NCBI RefSeq assembly: GCF_009870825.1
Contig: NZ_WTWY01000003.1
Span: 62,001 to 126,000, forward strand
Source: Paenibacillus sp. USDA918EY
Lineage (GTDB): Bacteria; Bacillota; Bacilli; Paenibacillales; Paenibacillaceae
Direction: 5' to 3'
Length of the DNA: 64,000 nucleotides
Shown here: piece by piece, positions 45,384-53,968 of the stretch
How the letters are laid out: every line of letters starts with the position of its first letter
Position numbering within the stretch: the first letter of the stretch is position 1
Translations under genes and position numbers: made by a program
Notes under the pieces: model-generated
What the model was told of the DNA's origin: nothing
The model's database searches: none
The model's input: the letters and a program-made list of their open reading frames with translations, nothing else

Positions 45384-46346
45384 TCAGGCGTTCCGGGCCA
45401 TCCGTTCCTTGGCGCCGAGTTGGCTCAGCATATCCGCCGTCATCGCATCGAGGCCGTATTTTGCCCGGAAGCCCCATTCTTCGGCAGCGGCGGTTGCGTC
45501 GATGCCGTCCGGCCAGCTCTCGGCGATAGCCTGTCTCTTCGGATCGACGTCGTATTCCAGCACGAAGGACGGCAGCACCTTCCGGATGGAGGCGGCGATC
45601 GCCTCCGGATCGACGCTCATCGCCGTCACGTTAAACGCGTTCCGGTGCTTCAGCTTCGAGCCGTCCGCTTCCATCAGCTGCACGATCGCATCCAGCGCAT
45701 CCGGCATGTACATCATGTCCATGTAGGTGCCTTGACCGATAAACGACGTATACCGCCCTTTGCTGACGGCATCATAATAGATTTCGACCGCATAATCGGT
45801 CGTGCCTCCGCCGGGAGGGGTTACGTACGAGATGAGGCCCGGAAACCGCAGTCCCCTCGTATCCAGGCCGTATTTATGAAAATAGTAGTCGCACAGCAAT
45901 TCGCCCGACACTTTGTTTACGCCGTACATCGTCGTCGGGCGCTGAATGGTGTCCTGCGGCGTATGGCTTTTCGGCGTCGAAGGCCCGAAGGCCCCGATCG
46001 AGCTTGGCGTGAAAAACTGGCATCCGAGTTCCCTCGCCACTTCGAGGGCATTGACCAGCCCGCCCATGTTCAGGTTCCAGGCCAGCAGCGGCTTTTCCTC
46101 CGCCGTGGCGGAAAGCAGCGCCGCCAGATGAATGATCGTGTCCACCTGATGCCGCTTGGCAATTTCGAGCATCGCTTTGCCGTCGGTCACATCCAACGTC
46201 TCAAAAGGGCCGGAGCGCGTGACCTCGTGTCCGGACATCCGGATATCGGTCGCAACGACGCGGTCGGCGCCGTAGATATGTCTCAATTTGGCGACCAATT
46301 CGGATCCGATTTGTCCCAGCGCTCCCGTCACCAATATGTTTTTCAT
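45384..46346 (-). CDS. tdh: L-threonine 3-dehydrogenase, short-chain (epimerase-like) type
   Basis: 320 residues, extended SDR fold. The Rossmann motif is [15 protein letters not shown]; the catalytic Tyr-Lys pair is in [15 protein letters not shown], and the [20 protein letters not shown] segment is specific to the SDR-type threonine dehydrogenase. It converts threonine to 2-amino-3-ketobutyrate, which the adjacent Kbl cleaves. The start is ATG behind GGGAGG. It is the second gene of the operon with kbl. The unrelated zinc-type enzyme at 1-584 has the same expected activity. Confidence 0.93.
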   Translation of the reverse strand: MKNILVTGALGQIGSELVAKLRHIYGADRVVATDIRMSGHEVTRSGPFETLDVTDGKAMLEIAKRHQVDTIIHLAALLSATAEEKPLLAWNLNMGGLVNALEVARELGCQFFTPSSIGAFGPSTPKSHTPQDTIQRPTTMYGVNKVSGELLCDYYFHKYGLDTRGLRFPGLISYVTPPGGGTTDYAVEIYYDAVSKGRYTSFIGQGTYMDMMYMPDALDAIVQLMEADGSKLKHRNAFNVTAMSVDPEAIAASIRKVLPSFVLEYDVDPKRQAIAESWPDGIDATAAAEEWGFRAKYGLDAMTADMLSQLGAKERMARNA

Positions 46347-46404
46347 CGTTATTCCTCCCTATTGCTTCCCCGCAACCGGAATTCGCATTTTGGACGACTC
46401 AAGG

Positions 46405-47595
46405 TTAAATGATCCCGAGCTCCTTGCCGACTTTTTCGTAAACGCCCAGAACCTGGTCCAGCATCTCCTTGCTGTGGGCGGCCGTAGGCATGTTCCGGAT
46501 CCGTCCGGTTCCTTTCGGCACCGTCGGGAACACGATCGCTTTGGCGTAAACGCCTTCCTCGTACAACCGTTTGCTGAACTCTTGGGTTTTCACTTCATCC
46601 CCGATAATGCAGGGCGTAATCGGCGTTTCGCTGTTTCCGATGTCGAAGCCGAGCTTTTTCAAGCCGTGTTTCAAATAATCCCCGTTCTCCCACAGCTTCT
46701 TGATCAGCGTTTTGTCGTTCATCAAAATGTCCACCGACGCGATGCACGCAGCCACGGGCGCAGGCGGCAAAGCTGTCGAAAACAGGAACGGGCGGCTTCT
46801 CAGCTTCAGCCATTCGATCAGTTTTTTCGAACCGGCCACGTAACCGCCGACGACGCCGATCGCTTTCGAAAGGGTGCCGATTTGGAAATCGATCCGGTCC
46901 GACAAGCCGAAATGCTTCACCGTGCCGGCTCCTTCGCCCAATACTCCGGAACCGTGCGCGTCATCCACGTACGTGATCAGGTCGAATTCTTCGGCGATTT
47001 GCACGATCTCCGGCAGCTTCGCGATGTCGCCGTCCATCGAAAACACCCCGTCCGTGATGACCATGATTTTGTTGTACAAGCCGGATTCCTTTGCGGCTTT
47101 GGCCTGCGCTCTCAAATCTTCCATGTCCGAGTGCTTGAAGCGGATGATTTTCGCCTTCGACAAGCGGCACCCGTCGATGATGGAAGCATGGTTCAGCTCA
47201 TCCGACAGGATGGCGTCGTTTTTGTCCATGACCGCGGAAATGGCCGCCATGTTGCAGTTGAAGCCGGACTGGTACGCGATGACCGCTTCCGTATGCTTGA
47301 ATTCGGCCAGCTTGCGTTCCAGCTCCAGGTGCAATTCCAAAGTGCCGTTGATCGTCCGGACCGCTCCGGCCCCGGCGCCGTACGTTTTTGTCGCCTCGAT
47401 GGATGCGCTTACCAATCTTTCGTCCGTCGCGAGTCCCAAGTAATTGTTCGAGGACAAGTTGATCAGCGTTTTCCCTCCGATGAGAATGGTCGGTCCGTTG
47501 GGTCCTTGAAGCGGGTCGATGACGTTGTACAAACCTTTGCTTTTCAAATCCTCGATGTTTTCCGTTAAAAACCGATCCAGTGAATGACTCGGCAT
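46405..47595 (-). CDS. kbl: glycine C-acetyltransferase (2-amino-3-ketobutyrate CoA ligase)
   Basis: 396 residues, PLP-dependent alpha-oxoamine synthase. [19 protein letters not shown] and the PLP-lysine segment [20 protein letters not shown] are clear. It cleaves 2-amino-3-ketobutyrate with CoA to glycine and acetyl-CoA. The start is ATG at 47595 because GGGAGGG lies seven bases upstream; a TTG five codons earlier has none. It is the first gene of the kbl-tdh operon. Confidence 0.95.
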   Translation of the reverse strand: MPSHSLDRFLTENIEDLKSKGLYNVIDPLQGPNGPTILIGGKTLINLSSNNYLGLATDERLVSASIEATKTYGAGAGAVRTINGTLELHLELERKLAEFKHTEAVIAYQSGFNCNMAAISAVMDKNDAILSDELNHASIIDGCRLSKAKIIRFKHSDMEDLRAQAKAAKESGLYNKIMVITDGVFSMDGDIAKLPEIVQIAEEFDLITYVDDAHGSGVLGEGAGTVKHFGLSDRIDFQIGTLSKAIGVVGGYVAGSKKLIEWLKLRSRPFLFSTALPPAPVAACIASVDILMNDKTLIKKLWENGDYLKHGLKKLGFDIGNSETPITPCIIGDEVKTQEFSKRLYEEGVYAKAIVFPTVPKGTGRIRNMPTAAHSKEMLDQVLGVYEKVGKELGII

Positions 47596-47657
47596 GCGAA
47601 TCCCTCCCAAATATACATATGTCCTCCAATGGCGGACGTTAATATCATTAAGAATCC

Positions 47658-47686
47658 TTTATATACAAGCGATTAACTATATTCAA
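47658..47686 (-). promoter_or_regulatory. promoter of the kbl-tdh operon
   Basis: On the minus strand TTGAAT (47686-47681), a 17-bp spacer and TATAAA (47663-47658), about 63 bp before the kbl start. Confidence 0.6.
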
Positions 47687-47798
47687 TGTAGCACCTTTTT
47701 TCTGATTTGTACATCCACCAAGGACATCGTTTCCAAAATATTTTTTGACCCCGTCCGTTGCGCCGGACGCATCCCGCGAGCATATACCAAAAAATCGG

Positions 47799-47860
47799 TT
47801 GCAAAACGTACGGAAAAGGAATAAAGTGAACGTATATGAACGATATGAACATAAATGAAC
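47799..47860 (+). promoter_or_regulatory. kduI promoter with four phased TGAAC repeats
   Basis: TTGCAA (47799-47804), a 17-bp spacer and TAAAGT (47822-47827) form the promoter. TGAAC recurs at 47827, 47837, 47846 and 47856, that is at 9-10 bp intervals, covering the transcription start and leader. Phased direct repeats of this kind suit a DeoR-family repressor, which is encoded in the same operon at 48883. Confidence 0.6.
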
Positions 47861-47878
47861 GAAAAGGGAGTGTTTCTT

Positions 47879-48712
47879 TTGGAAAGAAGATATGCATCGC
47901 ATCCACGGGAAGTCAAGCAATTTGATACGGCGCGTTTGCGCGGGGAATTCCACATTCCGGTGCTGTTCACTCCGGACCGTCTTGAGCTTGTGCTGACGCA
48001 CGAAGACCGCATGATTATCGGCGGCGCGTATCCGGTAAACGAATCGGTCCGCCTCGACGTGGATTTGAAGGAGCTTGGAGTCGGTTACTTTTTGGAACGC
48101 AGGGAAATCGGCATCATTAATGTCGGCGGCAAAGGCGTCGTCGTCGTCGAAGGCGAGTCTTACGAGCTTGACCACAAGGAATGCCTGTTTGTCGGCATGG
48201 GCAACAAGGAAGTCGTTTTCAAAAGCGAAGATGCCGCCAAACCTGCGAAGTTTTACCTGAATTCCGCGCCTGCGCATCAAACCTACCCAACGCAAAAAGC
48301 GACGCTCGTCGAGGCGGAATCGGCCGATCTTGGCTCGATCGAAAATTCCAACGAACGGACCATTTACCGTTTCATCCATCAGAGCGGCATTCAAAGCTCC
48401 CAGCTGGTAATGGGCATGACGCTCTTGAAAACGGGCAACATGTGGAATACGATGCCGGCCCACGTGCATCCGCGCCGGATGGAGGCGTATATGTATTTCG
48501 ACCTGCCGGAGGACGCCGTCGTGTTCCATTTGATGGGCGAGCCGAACGAAACGCGCCATATCGTCATGCGGAACGAGCAAGCCGTCATCTCCCCGAGCTG
48601 GTCGATCCACAGCGGCGTCGGCACGAGCAATTATACGTTCATTTGGGGCATGGCCGGGGACAACAAAATTTATTCCGATATGGACCCGGTGGACATGAAG
48701 GAATTAAAATAG
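47879..48712 (+). CDS. kduI: 5-dehydro-4-deoxy-D-glucuronate isomerase
   Basis: 277 residues, cupin-type zinc isomerase that converts 5-keto-4-deoxyuronate to 3-deoxy-D-glycero-2,5-hexodiulosonate. ERRYASHPREVKQFDT opens the protein as in other KduI; the zinc-site segment is PAHVHPRRMEAYMYFDLPED. The start is TTG at 47879, eight bases after AAAGGGAG; the ATG at 47855 has no ribosome site and lies inside the operator repeats. It is the first gene of kduI-deoR-kduD. Confidence 0.95.
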   Translation: MERRYASHPREVKQFDTARLRGEFHIPVLFTPDRLELVLTHEDRMIIGGAYPVNESVRLDVDLKELGVGYFLERREIGIINVGGKGVVVVEGESYELDHKECLFVGMGNKEVVFKSEDAAKPAKFYLNSAPAHQTYPTQKATLVEAESADLGSIENSNERTIYRFIHQSGIQSSQLVMGMTLLKTGNMWNTMPAHVHPRRMEAYMYFDLPEDAVVFHLMGEPNETRHIVMRNEQAVISPSWSIHSGVGTSNYTFIWGMAGDNKIYSDMDPVDMKELK

Positions 48713-48882
48713 GACTTATAGCAGAATTTTGCAAAATTCGATACCGGCTGCTTCCTGGTCCAAAATATAGACGTACGAAACCGTTTCGCTCTCTATATTG
48801 CCGATTGAAGGTCGCTATTTGGAATTTTTGCAATATTCTCGTAAAAACCAAGTTTATCCCTGATTCGAAATGAGGCTTGTTC

Positions 48883-49647
48883 ATGAACCCGATACTGCGG
48901 CACGAGAAGATTATGGAAGCGCTGCTGACGAACAAAGAGGTCACGGTGGCGGAGTTAAGCGACATATTGAAGGTGACGGGCAAAACGATCCGCGAGGACC
49001 TAACCAGGCTTGAAGAGCAAGGTCTGATCCGCCGCGTTCACGGCGGCGCCGTTTTGGCCCAGGCGGACCAGTTCGGCATCCTGCCGTCCAAAGAGCCGAT
49101 ATCCAAACATTTGGAAATGAAAAAAAGCATCGCGCAGGCCGCCTTAAACCATGTTCGGCAAGGCGATATCATCGCCCTTGACGGCGGCAGCACGACGCTG
49201 GAGATCGCCCGCCTTCTGCCCAACCAGCCGTATACGGTCATTACGAATGACGTGTATATCATCAGCGAGCTTTCCAGGAAAGACCATATCCATCTCGTGG
49301 TTCCCGGAGGGTACCGGGTGCGTAACATACTCACCGGCCCCGAAGCCGTGGCGTATGTCAAAGAGCTGAACATACAAAAAGCGTTTATTTCCGCGACCGG
49401 CGTCCATTTGGAGCATGGCCTGTCCGTCTACACCGGCGAATTGATCGCCTTCAAGCGGGCGCTCGTCGATACCGCCCGCGAAACCATCGCGGTGGCGGAT
49501 CATCATAAATTCGGGCAAACCGCGCTCCGGACCTTCGCCCGGCTGGAGGAGCTGCACGGCCTGATTACGGACGACGGACTGCCGGAAGCGGTGCTGGCGG
49601 AATACCAAAAAGCCGGCGTTCCGATCGAGCTCGCGGAAGACCGCTGA
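48883..49647 (+). CDS. DeoR-family sugar-catabolism repressor
   Basis: 254 residues. The N-terminal HTH_DeoR reads EALLTNKEVTVAELSDILKV then RLEEQGLIRRVHGGAVL, and the C-terminal DeoR sensor domain has IIALDGGSTTLEIARLLPNQ and VADHHKFGQTALR. It probably senses a phosphorylated sugar intermediate and represses kduID through the TGAAC repeats. The start is ATG at 48883, seven bases after TGAGG. A 170-bp gap separates it from kduI. Confidence 0.92.
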   Translation: MNPILRHEKIMEALLTNKEVTVAELSDILKVTGKTIREDLTRLEEQGLIRRVHGGAVLAQADQFGILPSKEPISKHLEMKKSIAQAALNHVRQGDIIALDGGSTTLEIARLLPNQPYTVITNDVYIISELSRKDHIHLVVPGGYRVRNILTGPEAVAYVKELNIQKAFISATGVHLEHGLSVYTGELIAFKRALVDTARETIAVADHHKFGQTALRTFARLEELHGLITDDGLPEAVLAEYQKAGVPIELAEDR

Positions 49648-49679
49648 ATTACTAGTCTAGTCAAGGAGCGGATGAAAGC

Positions 49680-50432
49680 ATGAATCTGTTTAATTTGGAA
49701 GGCAAAACAGCGCTGGTTACCGGAACCTCCGGCGGCCTGGGGCAGGCCATCGCGACCGGTCTCGCCGAAGCCGGCGCGAACGTGGTGTGCGTGGCCCGCG
49801 GTTCATCCGAGGCGGCCGTCGAAAAAGCAAAAGCCAGCGGGCGCAAAGCCGCGGCGATCAAAGCCGATTTGAGCGACGCGGCAGGGCTTCAGGCGGTGTT
49901 CGACGAAGCTTTGCGGCTAACGGGCAGCATCGACGTTCTCGTCAACAATGCAGGCACCATCCGCCGGACGCCGGCCAAAGACCACAGCGAAAAAGACTGG
50001 TTCGACGTCATCGACCTCAACCTGAACTCCGTGTTCCTGCTGTCGCAAATCGCCGGCCGGCATATGATCGCGCGCGGCAGCGGCAAAATCATCAACATTT
50101 GCTCCATGCTGTCGTACCAAGGCGGCATCAACGTGCCGGGGTATACGGCAAGCAAACACGGCGTCGCCGGCTTGACCAAAGCGTTTGCCAACGAATGGGC
50201 GGCCGGCGGCGTTCAGGTCAACGGCATTGCGCCGGGGTATATGGTCACGGACAATACGGCGCAAATTTTGGCCGACGAAAAACGCAAAGCTTCCATCACC
50301 GAACGGATTCCGGCCGGACGCTGGGGTACGCCGGAAGACCTTCAAGGCGCGGCGATTTTCCTCGCTTCCTCCGCGTCGGATTACGTGAACGGGCATGTCC
50401 TTTGCGTGGACGGCGGCTGGATGGCAAGATAA
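49680..50432 (+). CDS. kduD: 2-dehydro-3-deoxy-D-gluconate 5-dehydrogenase
   Basis: 250 residues, classical SDR. The cofactor loop is VTGTSGGLGQAIATGLAEAG, the NAG motif lies in VLVNNAGTIRRTPAKDHSE, and the catalytic Ser-Tyr-Lys is in NICSMLSYQGGINVPGYTAS followed by KHG. It reduces 2,5-diketo-3-deoxygluconate to KDG. The start is ATG behind AAGGAG. It closes the operon before a terminator; KDG kinase and aldolase are not in the window. Confidence 0.93.
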   Translation: MNLFNLEGKTALVTGTSGGLGQAIATGLAEAGANVVCVARGSSEAAVEKAKASGRKAAAIKADLSDAAGLQAVFDEALRLTGSIDVLVNNAGTIRRTPAKDHSEKDWFDVIDLNLNSVFLLSQIAGRHMIARGSGKIINICSMLSYQGGINVPGYTASKHGVAGLTKAFANEWAAGGVQVNGIAPGYMVTDNTAQILADEKRKASITERIPAGRWGTPEDLQGAAIFLASSASDYVNGHVLCVDGGWMAR

Positions 50433-50441
50433 AACCGAAAC

Positions 50442-50477
50442 AAGGCGTGCATTCGGGCTTTCCCGACGGCACGCCTT
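50442..50477 (+). terminator. terminator of the kdu operon
   Basis: AAGGCGTGC pairs perfectly with GCACGCCTT across an 18-base loop that holds a further CGGG/CCCG stem; TTTTGC follows. Confidence 0.8.
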
Positions 50478-50550
50478 TTGCATTGTCCGCCCCCCTCTTT
50501 TATGCTATCGTCATGATCGAATATACAATTCGTTATAAGGAGATCGGATC

Positions 50551-50961
50551 ATGCAAGGATACAACGTCATCATGATATACAATAAAGATATGGACCGGCT
50601 GCTCATGTGCAAGCGGCGGAAGGAGCCTTACAAAGGATTAAGCAATCTGGTGGGCGGAAAAATCGAACCTGGCGAACACGGGATGGATGCCGCGTACCGG
50701 GAGCTTTTGGAGGAAACCGGGATATCCAAAAAGGATGTGACGCTCCATCACGTCATGGATTTTACATACTACCTGCAGCAATGTTACGTCGAAGTATATG
50801 CCGGCAGGCTGAAAAGCAGCGTCATCGCCGCGGGAGACGAAAACGAGCTGTATTGGTCCGACCTCGGCCAAAACTTTTTCGACATGACCTTGTACGCGGG
50901 CGAAGGCAATATCGGGCATATGATCGAGCAGGTCAAAATGAGCGGCATTTTGCAGCAGTGA
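50551..50961 (+). CDS. NUDIX hydrolase, MutT-like
   Basis: 136 residues. The NUDIX box is intact at about residues 36-58: GKIEPGEHGMDAAY followed by RELLEETGI. MCKRRKEPYKGLSNLVGGK precedes it, as in 8-oxo-dGTPase-like members. It hydrolyses a nucleoside diphosphate derivative; the substrate is not predictable. ATG start behind AAGGAG. Confidence 0.9.
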   Translation: MQGYNVIMIYNKDMDRLLMCKRRKEPYKGLSNLVGGKIEPGEHGMDAAYRELLEETGISKKDVTLHHVMDFTYYLQQCYVEVYAGRLKSSVIAAGDENELYWSDLGQNFFDMTLYAGEGNIGHMIEQVKMSGILQQ

Positions 50962-51037
50962 AAGGAATAAGCGGCTCCAAAAAGCTTGATCGTAACTGTT
51001 AAAAAACAAATCCGTTTAGAATTTTGATCCAAGATAC

Positions 51038-51068
51038 TTGACTATGACGTTAGGTCATAGCGCATAAT
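51038..51068 (+). promoter_or_regulatory. MerR-type promoter: 19-bp spacer with perfect dyad
   Basis: TTGACT (51038-51043) and CATAAT (51063-51068) are 19 bp apart, the long spacer typical of MerR-activated promoters. The perfect dyad CTATGAC-GTTAG-GTCATAG (51042-51060) fills the spacer. It precedes the DUF2268 gene, whose 3' end overlaps a merR-type gene. Confidence 0.75.
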
Positions 51069-51099
51069 TCTCACTATAAAACGACTTGGAGTGAGAGTT

Positions 51100-52026
51100 A
51101 TGGATATAAAAACACTGCGTTCAGATCAGATTTACCAAAAAGTTGCCCAAGCTTCGCCCGAAGAAAAACTTGAATTATTCAGAAACGAAATGATGGCCCC
51201 CTTTATGAAGCAATGGCAAATTCAACAGATTCCTTTTAAAGCTGAAGAGCCGCATGGGTTTGACGTTATTACGTTTAATAGCATGATGCATCGATCCCCT
51301 GATCAGATTACCGAGCAGATTTCGGCAGAGATCGAGCTGATTTCGTCCGAATCCTTTTGGTTAGAGTGTGAGCAGGCTGTGAAGAAAAGCCTACATCTAT
51401 TTGTAGAGCATGAAATCAACCTCCCCGTATCCGAATATTTGTTTACCATTCAACTAGGGAATCCGGAAAACCGTGCCTTAACCATAAACGAAGGATATAG
51501 CGGCTTTGGGGGCATTCCCGGGTTTATCTGGGGTACGCTCTTGCCAAATGAGTACACGATTCCTCGAATGAAGGCTGCGCTGGCGCATGAATGCAACCAT
51601 AATGTGCGATATCAGTTTATTCAATGGGATCACACCGTTCATTTGGGCGAGCTCATTGTAAGTGAAGGATTAGCCGAAAACTATGCTACGTTCATGTTTG
51701 GCGAAAAATTCCTCGGCCCTTGGGTAACGAAAACAAACGCAGACACGCTTAACAAACGCATAAAGCCAGTGCTTAGAGAGCAATTGCAAGTAACCGGGTT
51801 TGATCAAATTGCTCCGTATCTTTACGGCGACGAGATCGCAAAACTTCAAAACTTTAAACCGGTCAACATGCCTTATAGCGCTGGATACGCTTGCGGGTAT
51901 CATTTAATCCGATATTATTTAAGAAAAACAGGAAAAACGATTTTTGAGGCAACAATAACGCCTGCTGCACAAATACTGGACGAAGCAAAAGGATTTTGGG
52001 ATGAAGAAACCATTATTAACGGTTAA
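51100..52026 (+). CDS. DUF2268 predicted zinc-dependent protease
   Basis: 308 residues, soluble. The zinc motif is the HExxH in ALAHECNHNVRYQFIQW, followed about 25 residues later by ELIVSEGLAENYATFMFGEK, a second Glu-containing helix; this pattern is that of DUF2268 putative metalloproteases. The substrate is unknown. The start is ATG 51100 nine bases after GGAG. The gene is transcribed from a MerR-type promoter and overlaps the merR-type gene by 26 bases. Its base use is visibly more AT-rich than that of the upstream loci, suggesting a different origin. Confidence 0.8.
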   Translation: MDIKTLRSDQIYQKVAQASPEEKLELFRNEMMAPFMKQWQIQQIPFKAEEPHGFDVITFNSMMHRSPDQITEQISAEIELISSESFWLECEQAVKKSLHLFVEHEINLPVSEYLFTIQLGNPENRALTINEGYSGFGGIPGFIWGTLLPNEYTIPRMKAALAHECNHNVRYQFIQWDHTVHLGELIVSEGLAENYATFMFGEKFLGPWVTKTNADTLNKRIKPVLREQLQVTGFDQIAPYLYGDEIAKLQNFKPVNMPYSAGYACGYHLIRYYLRKTGKTIFEATITPAAQILDEAKGFWDEETIING

Positions 52027-52768
52027 AGATATTGTTCAGATTACAGGCATTACAGGCCGGACCCTGCATTATTACGATAGAATTCATTTATTTAAACCGA
52101 CGCATCTGACGGAAAAAGGGTATCGCCTATATGATCGAAGCAGCTTGGAAAAACTTCAAACGATTTTGTTCTTAAAGGAATTGGATTTTTCCTTGAAAGA
52201 AATTGCGGACATTTTAAGGCTGACTAAGCAAGAACAGAAACAAATATTAAAGAAGCAGAGGCAAACCTTATTATCGAAAAAACAACGACTGGAAACCATC
52301 ATGGTTGCTCTCGAAGAATACGTTTCGGGAAATGATATCAGTCATTTGCAAATCTTCAACAGTACTTCCGCTTTGCCATTGAAAGAACAATATGCAAATG
52401 AGGCGAGATTCGTTTACGGTGAAACAGAGGCGTATCAGGCGTTTAATGAAACGATGGAAAAATGTTCACCGGATGAAAAAGAGGAACGTTTTTCAGCCAT
52501 GGAGGAAATATTCAAAAAAGTGGCGTCTTGTATCCATCAGAATCCTTCCTCCGATGAAGTTCAGCAATTCATCGAAGAGTGGAAACAAATATTAATGCAA
52601 TTCATGCCTTGTGACGAAGAGTTACTGGCTTGCATTGCCAATACCTACAAATCCGATGCTCGATTCAAAAGCTACTTTAATCAATATGGTACGGAGGATT
52701 TGGCAGATTTTCTTTACCGTGCAATTATGCACAATATCAATCGGTTGAACGTCCCCCCGTTATCCTGA
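52001..52768 (+). CDS. MerR-family activator with TipAS-like C-terminal domain
   Basis: 255 residues. The N-terminal MerR HTH reads VKDIVQITGITGRTLHYYDR then THLTEKGYRLYDRSSLEKLQ; a coiled coil at about 75-110 (KKQRQTLLSKKQRLETIMVA) dimerises it. Residues about 130-250 look like a TipAS domain, which in other members binds thiopeptide or other drugs. It overlaps the protease gene by 26 bases, so the regulator and its target form one autoregulated operon from the 19-bp-spacer promoter. Confidence 0.88.
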   Translation: MKKPLLTVKDIVQITGITGRTLHYYDRIHLFKPTHLTEKGYRLYDRSSLEKLQTILFLKELDFSLKEIADILRLTKQEQKQILKKQRQTLLSKKQRLETIMVALEEYVSGNDISHLQIFNSTSALPLKEQYANEARFVYGETEAYQAFNETMEKCSPDEKEERFSAMEEIFKKVASCIHQNPSSDEVQQFIEEWKQILMQFMPCDEELLACIANTYKSDARFKSYFNQYGTEDLADFLYRAIMHNINRLNVPPLS

Positions 52769-52869
52769 TGATCGAAAGGAAAATAATTGTTTCATCACGC
52801 CATTAAAGCCGTCGCTCGCTCGGCCGCTTGTTTTGCTAATTACTGCTTCATTTCCACGTGTCGCTTGCT

Positions 52870-52909
52870 GCAAGAACCTGCGAGGTGACTCCATTCGACG
52901 GGTTCTTGC
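52870..52909 (+). terminator. hairpin after the MerR gene
   Basis: GCAAGAACC and GGTTCTTGC form a perfect 9-bp stem around a 22-base loop; only a short T-poor tract follows, so termination is uncertain. Confidence 0.4.
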
Positions 52910-52935
52910 TGCTTCATTAAACAAAACGTATTTTC

Positions 52936-53034
52936 CTATTTAGCTGCTAATTTTAAAGCTTGCTTCTCGGCTTCCCTATACCCTTTTTGCAATACTTCAT
53001 TTCTGCCCAAAACAAGGGCAACCGGAAATGCCGA
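52936..53034 (-). pseudogene. C-terminal remnant, possibly an NAD(P)H/FMN oxidoreductase
   Basis: 32 codons ending in TAG read FPVALVLGRNEVLQKGYREA and then EKQALKLAAK. This resembles the last helix of flavodoxin-like NAD(P)H oxidoreductases, preceded directly by a stop. There is no start and no N-terminal part. It sits beside the broken MFS gene. The family assignment is tentative. Confidence 0.3.
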
Positions 53035-53066
53035 TTACCCTTGTTCGATATGAGACTCAAAAGAAG

Positions 53067-53530
53067 CTAGGCTGATTCCTTGGCCGCGTTCTGCTTTGAT
53101 CTAGGCAATAATAAAGTAGCCAATACGCAAACGACAGCCAGCCCCAGAAATACAATTTCCTCAGAGGGATACATGTCGGCGATAATCGTCTGTGTAACCG
53201 GCAATATCGCTCCCGCGCCGATTCCTTGAATAAGCCGAAAGGCAATCAACTGCTCCATCGTCTGGGCCATCCCGCATAAAGCCGATCCGATCAAAAAAAC
53301 ACGGCCCCGACAGTGAAAATCAGCTTTCTGCCGTACAAATCGGATAGCTTACCGAAAATCAATACAGTAACGGTAGAAGCCAGCAAATAAACCGTAAATA
53401 CTCCGTTCATCAGCTCGATGCCCTGAAGGGAGCCGACAATTTTGGGCATGGCCGTCGTCACAATCGATGATTCTGCAGCGGCCAGAAACGTGGCGATGAA
53501 AATCGAAATCATCACCATGGATCGATTCAT
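53067..53530 (-). pseudogene. decayed DHA2-type MFS multidrug transporter
   Basis: The first 79 codons (53530-53291) give the usual N-terminus: IFIATFLAAAESSIVTTAMP, then YLLASTVTVLIFGKLSDLYG RK. The frame is lost in a run of seven T at about 53290; continuing in the next frame gives LIGSALCGMAQTMEQLIAFR and LIQGIGAGAILPVTQTIIAD. Then, after about 125 residues in all, the sequence jumps to what looks like the C-terminal helix and tail. A 450-500 residue transporter is reduced to about 155, so it is not functional. Confidence 0.8.
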
Positions 53531-53540
53531 TCGGAAACAT

Positions 53541-53584
53541 CTCCTTTATTTGAATTCGCATGAGTAGCGTCCCAAATAAAGGAG
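53541..53584 (-). promoter_or_regulatory. hairpin sequestering the ribosome site of the broken MFS gene
   Basis: In the minus-strand transcript CTCCTTTATTTG pairs perfectly over 12 bp with CAAATAAAGGAG, whose 3' end is the Shine-Dalgarno sequence of the MFS gene (start at 53530). An upstream ATG at 53615 with its own GAGGTG reads through the 5' arm. This is the layout of translational attenuators of resistance genes, although the upstream reading frame is longer than a typical leader peptide. Confidence 0.5.
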
Positions 53585-53800
53585 GGCATTTATTTATACA
53601 CAAGGTGATCCCCATCGTTCGCACCTCTATCCCGAATCAAGGTGATGAGCGACCGTCTTCCTAAGCAAGCATTTCGCCGCCGTCCATTCCGACTTTATAT
53701 ACATTTATTTATAAAAATAATCTTTAATGGCCGGGATGTTGTCGACAAAAATATACGAAAAACGATGATATTTAAATAATTGCAACTGCGTGGTGCCTTC

Positions 53801-53830
53801 TTGACATAAGATTACTATTATTAGTAATAT
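53801..53830 (+). promoter_or_regulatory. promoter with TTACTA/TAGTAA dyad
   Basis: A consensus TTGACA (53801-53806) and TAATAT (53825-53830), spacer 18 bp, precede the 181-residue membrane protein gene. The dyad ATTACTA-TTAT-TAGTAAT (53811-53828) fills the spacer. A related dyad sits before another MFS gene at 60437. The rest of the 53531-53968 gap holds nothing else recognised. Confidence 0.6.
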
Positions 53831-53968
53831 CATGACTAACAAAACCTGGAAATAACTTGGGTAAAAAAACATCTGCCGCTTTAGCCGTACTTTGTTTTCC
53901 GACCGAGGAGCCGATGCATGCTTATCGTAGGGGCTGCTTATTAAGGCGAGAAGGAGGGGAAAAGAAAT

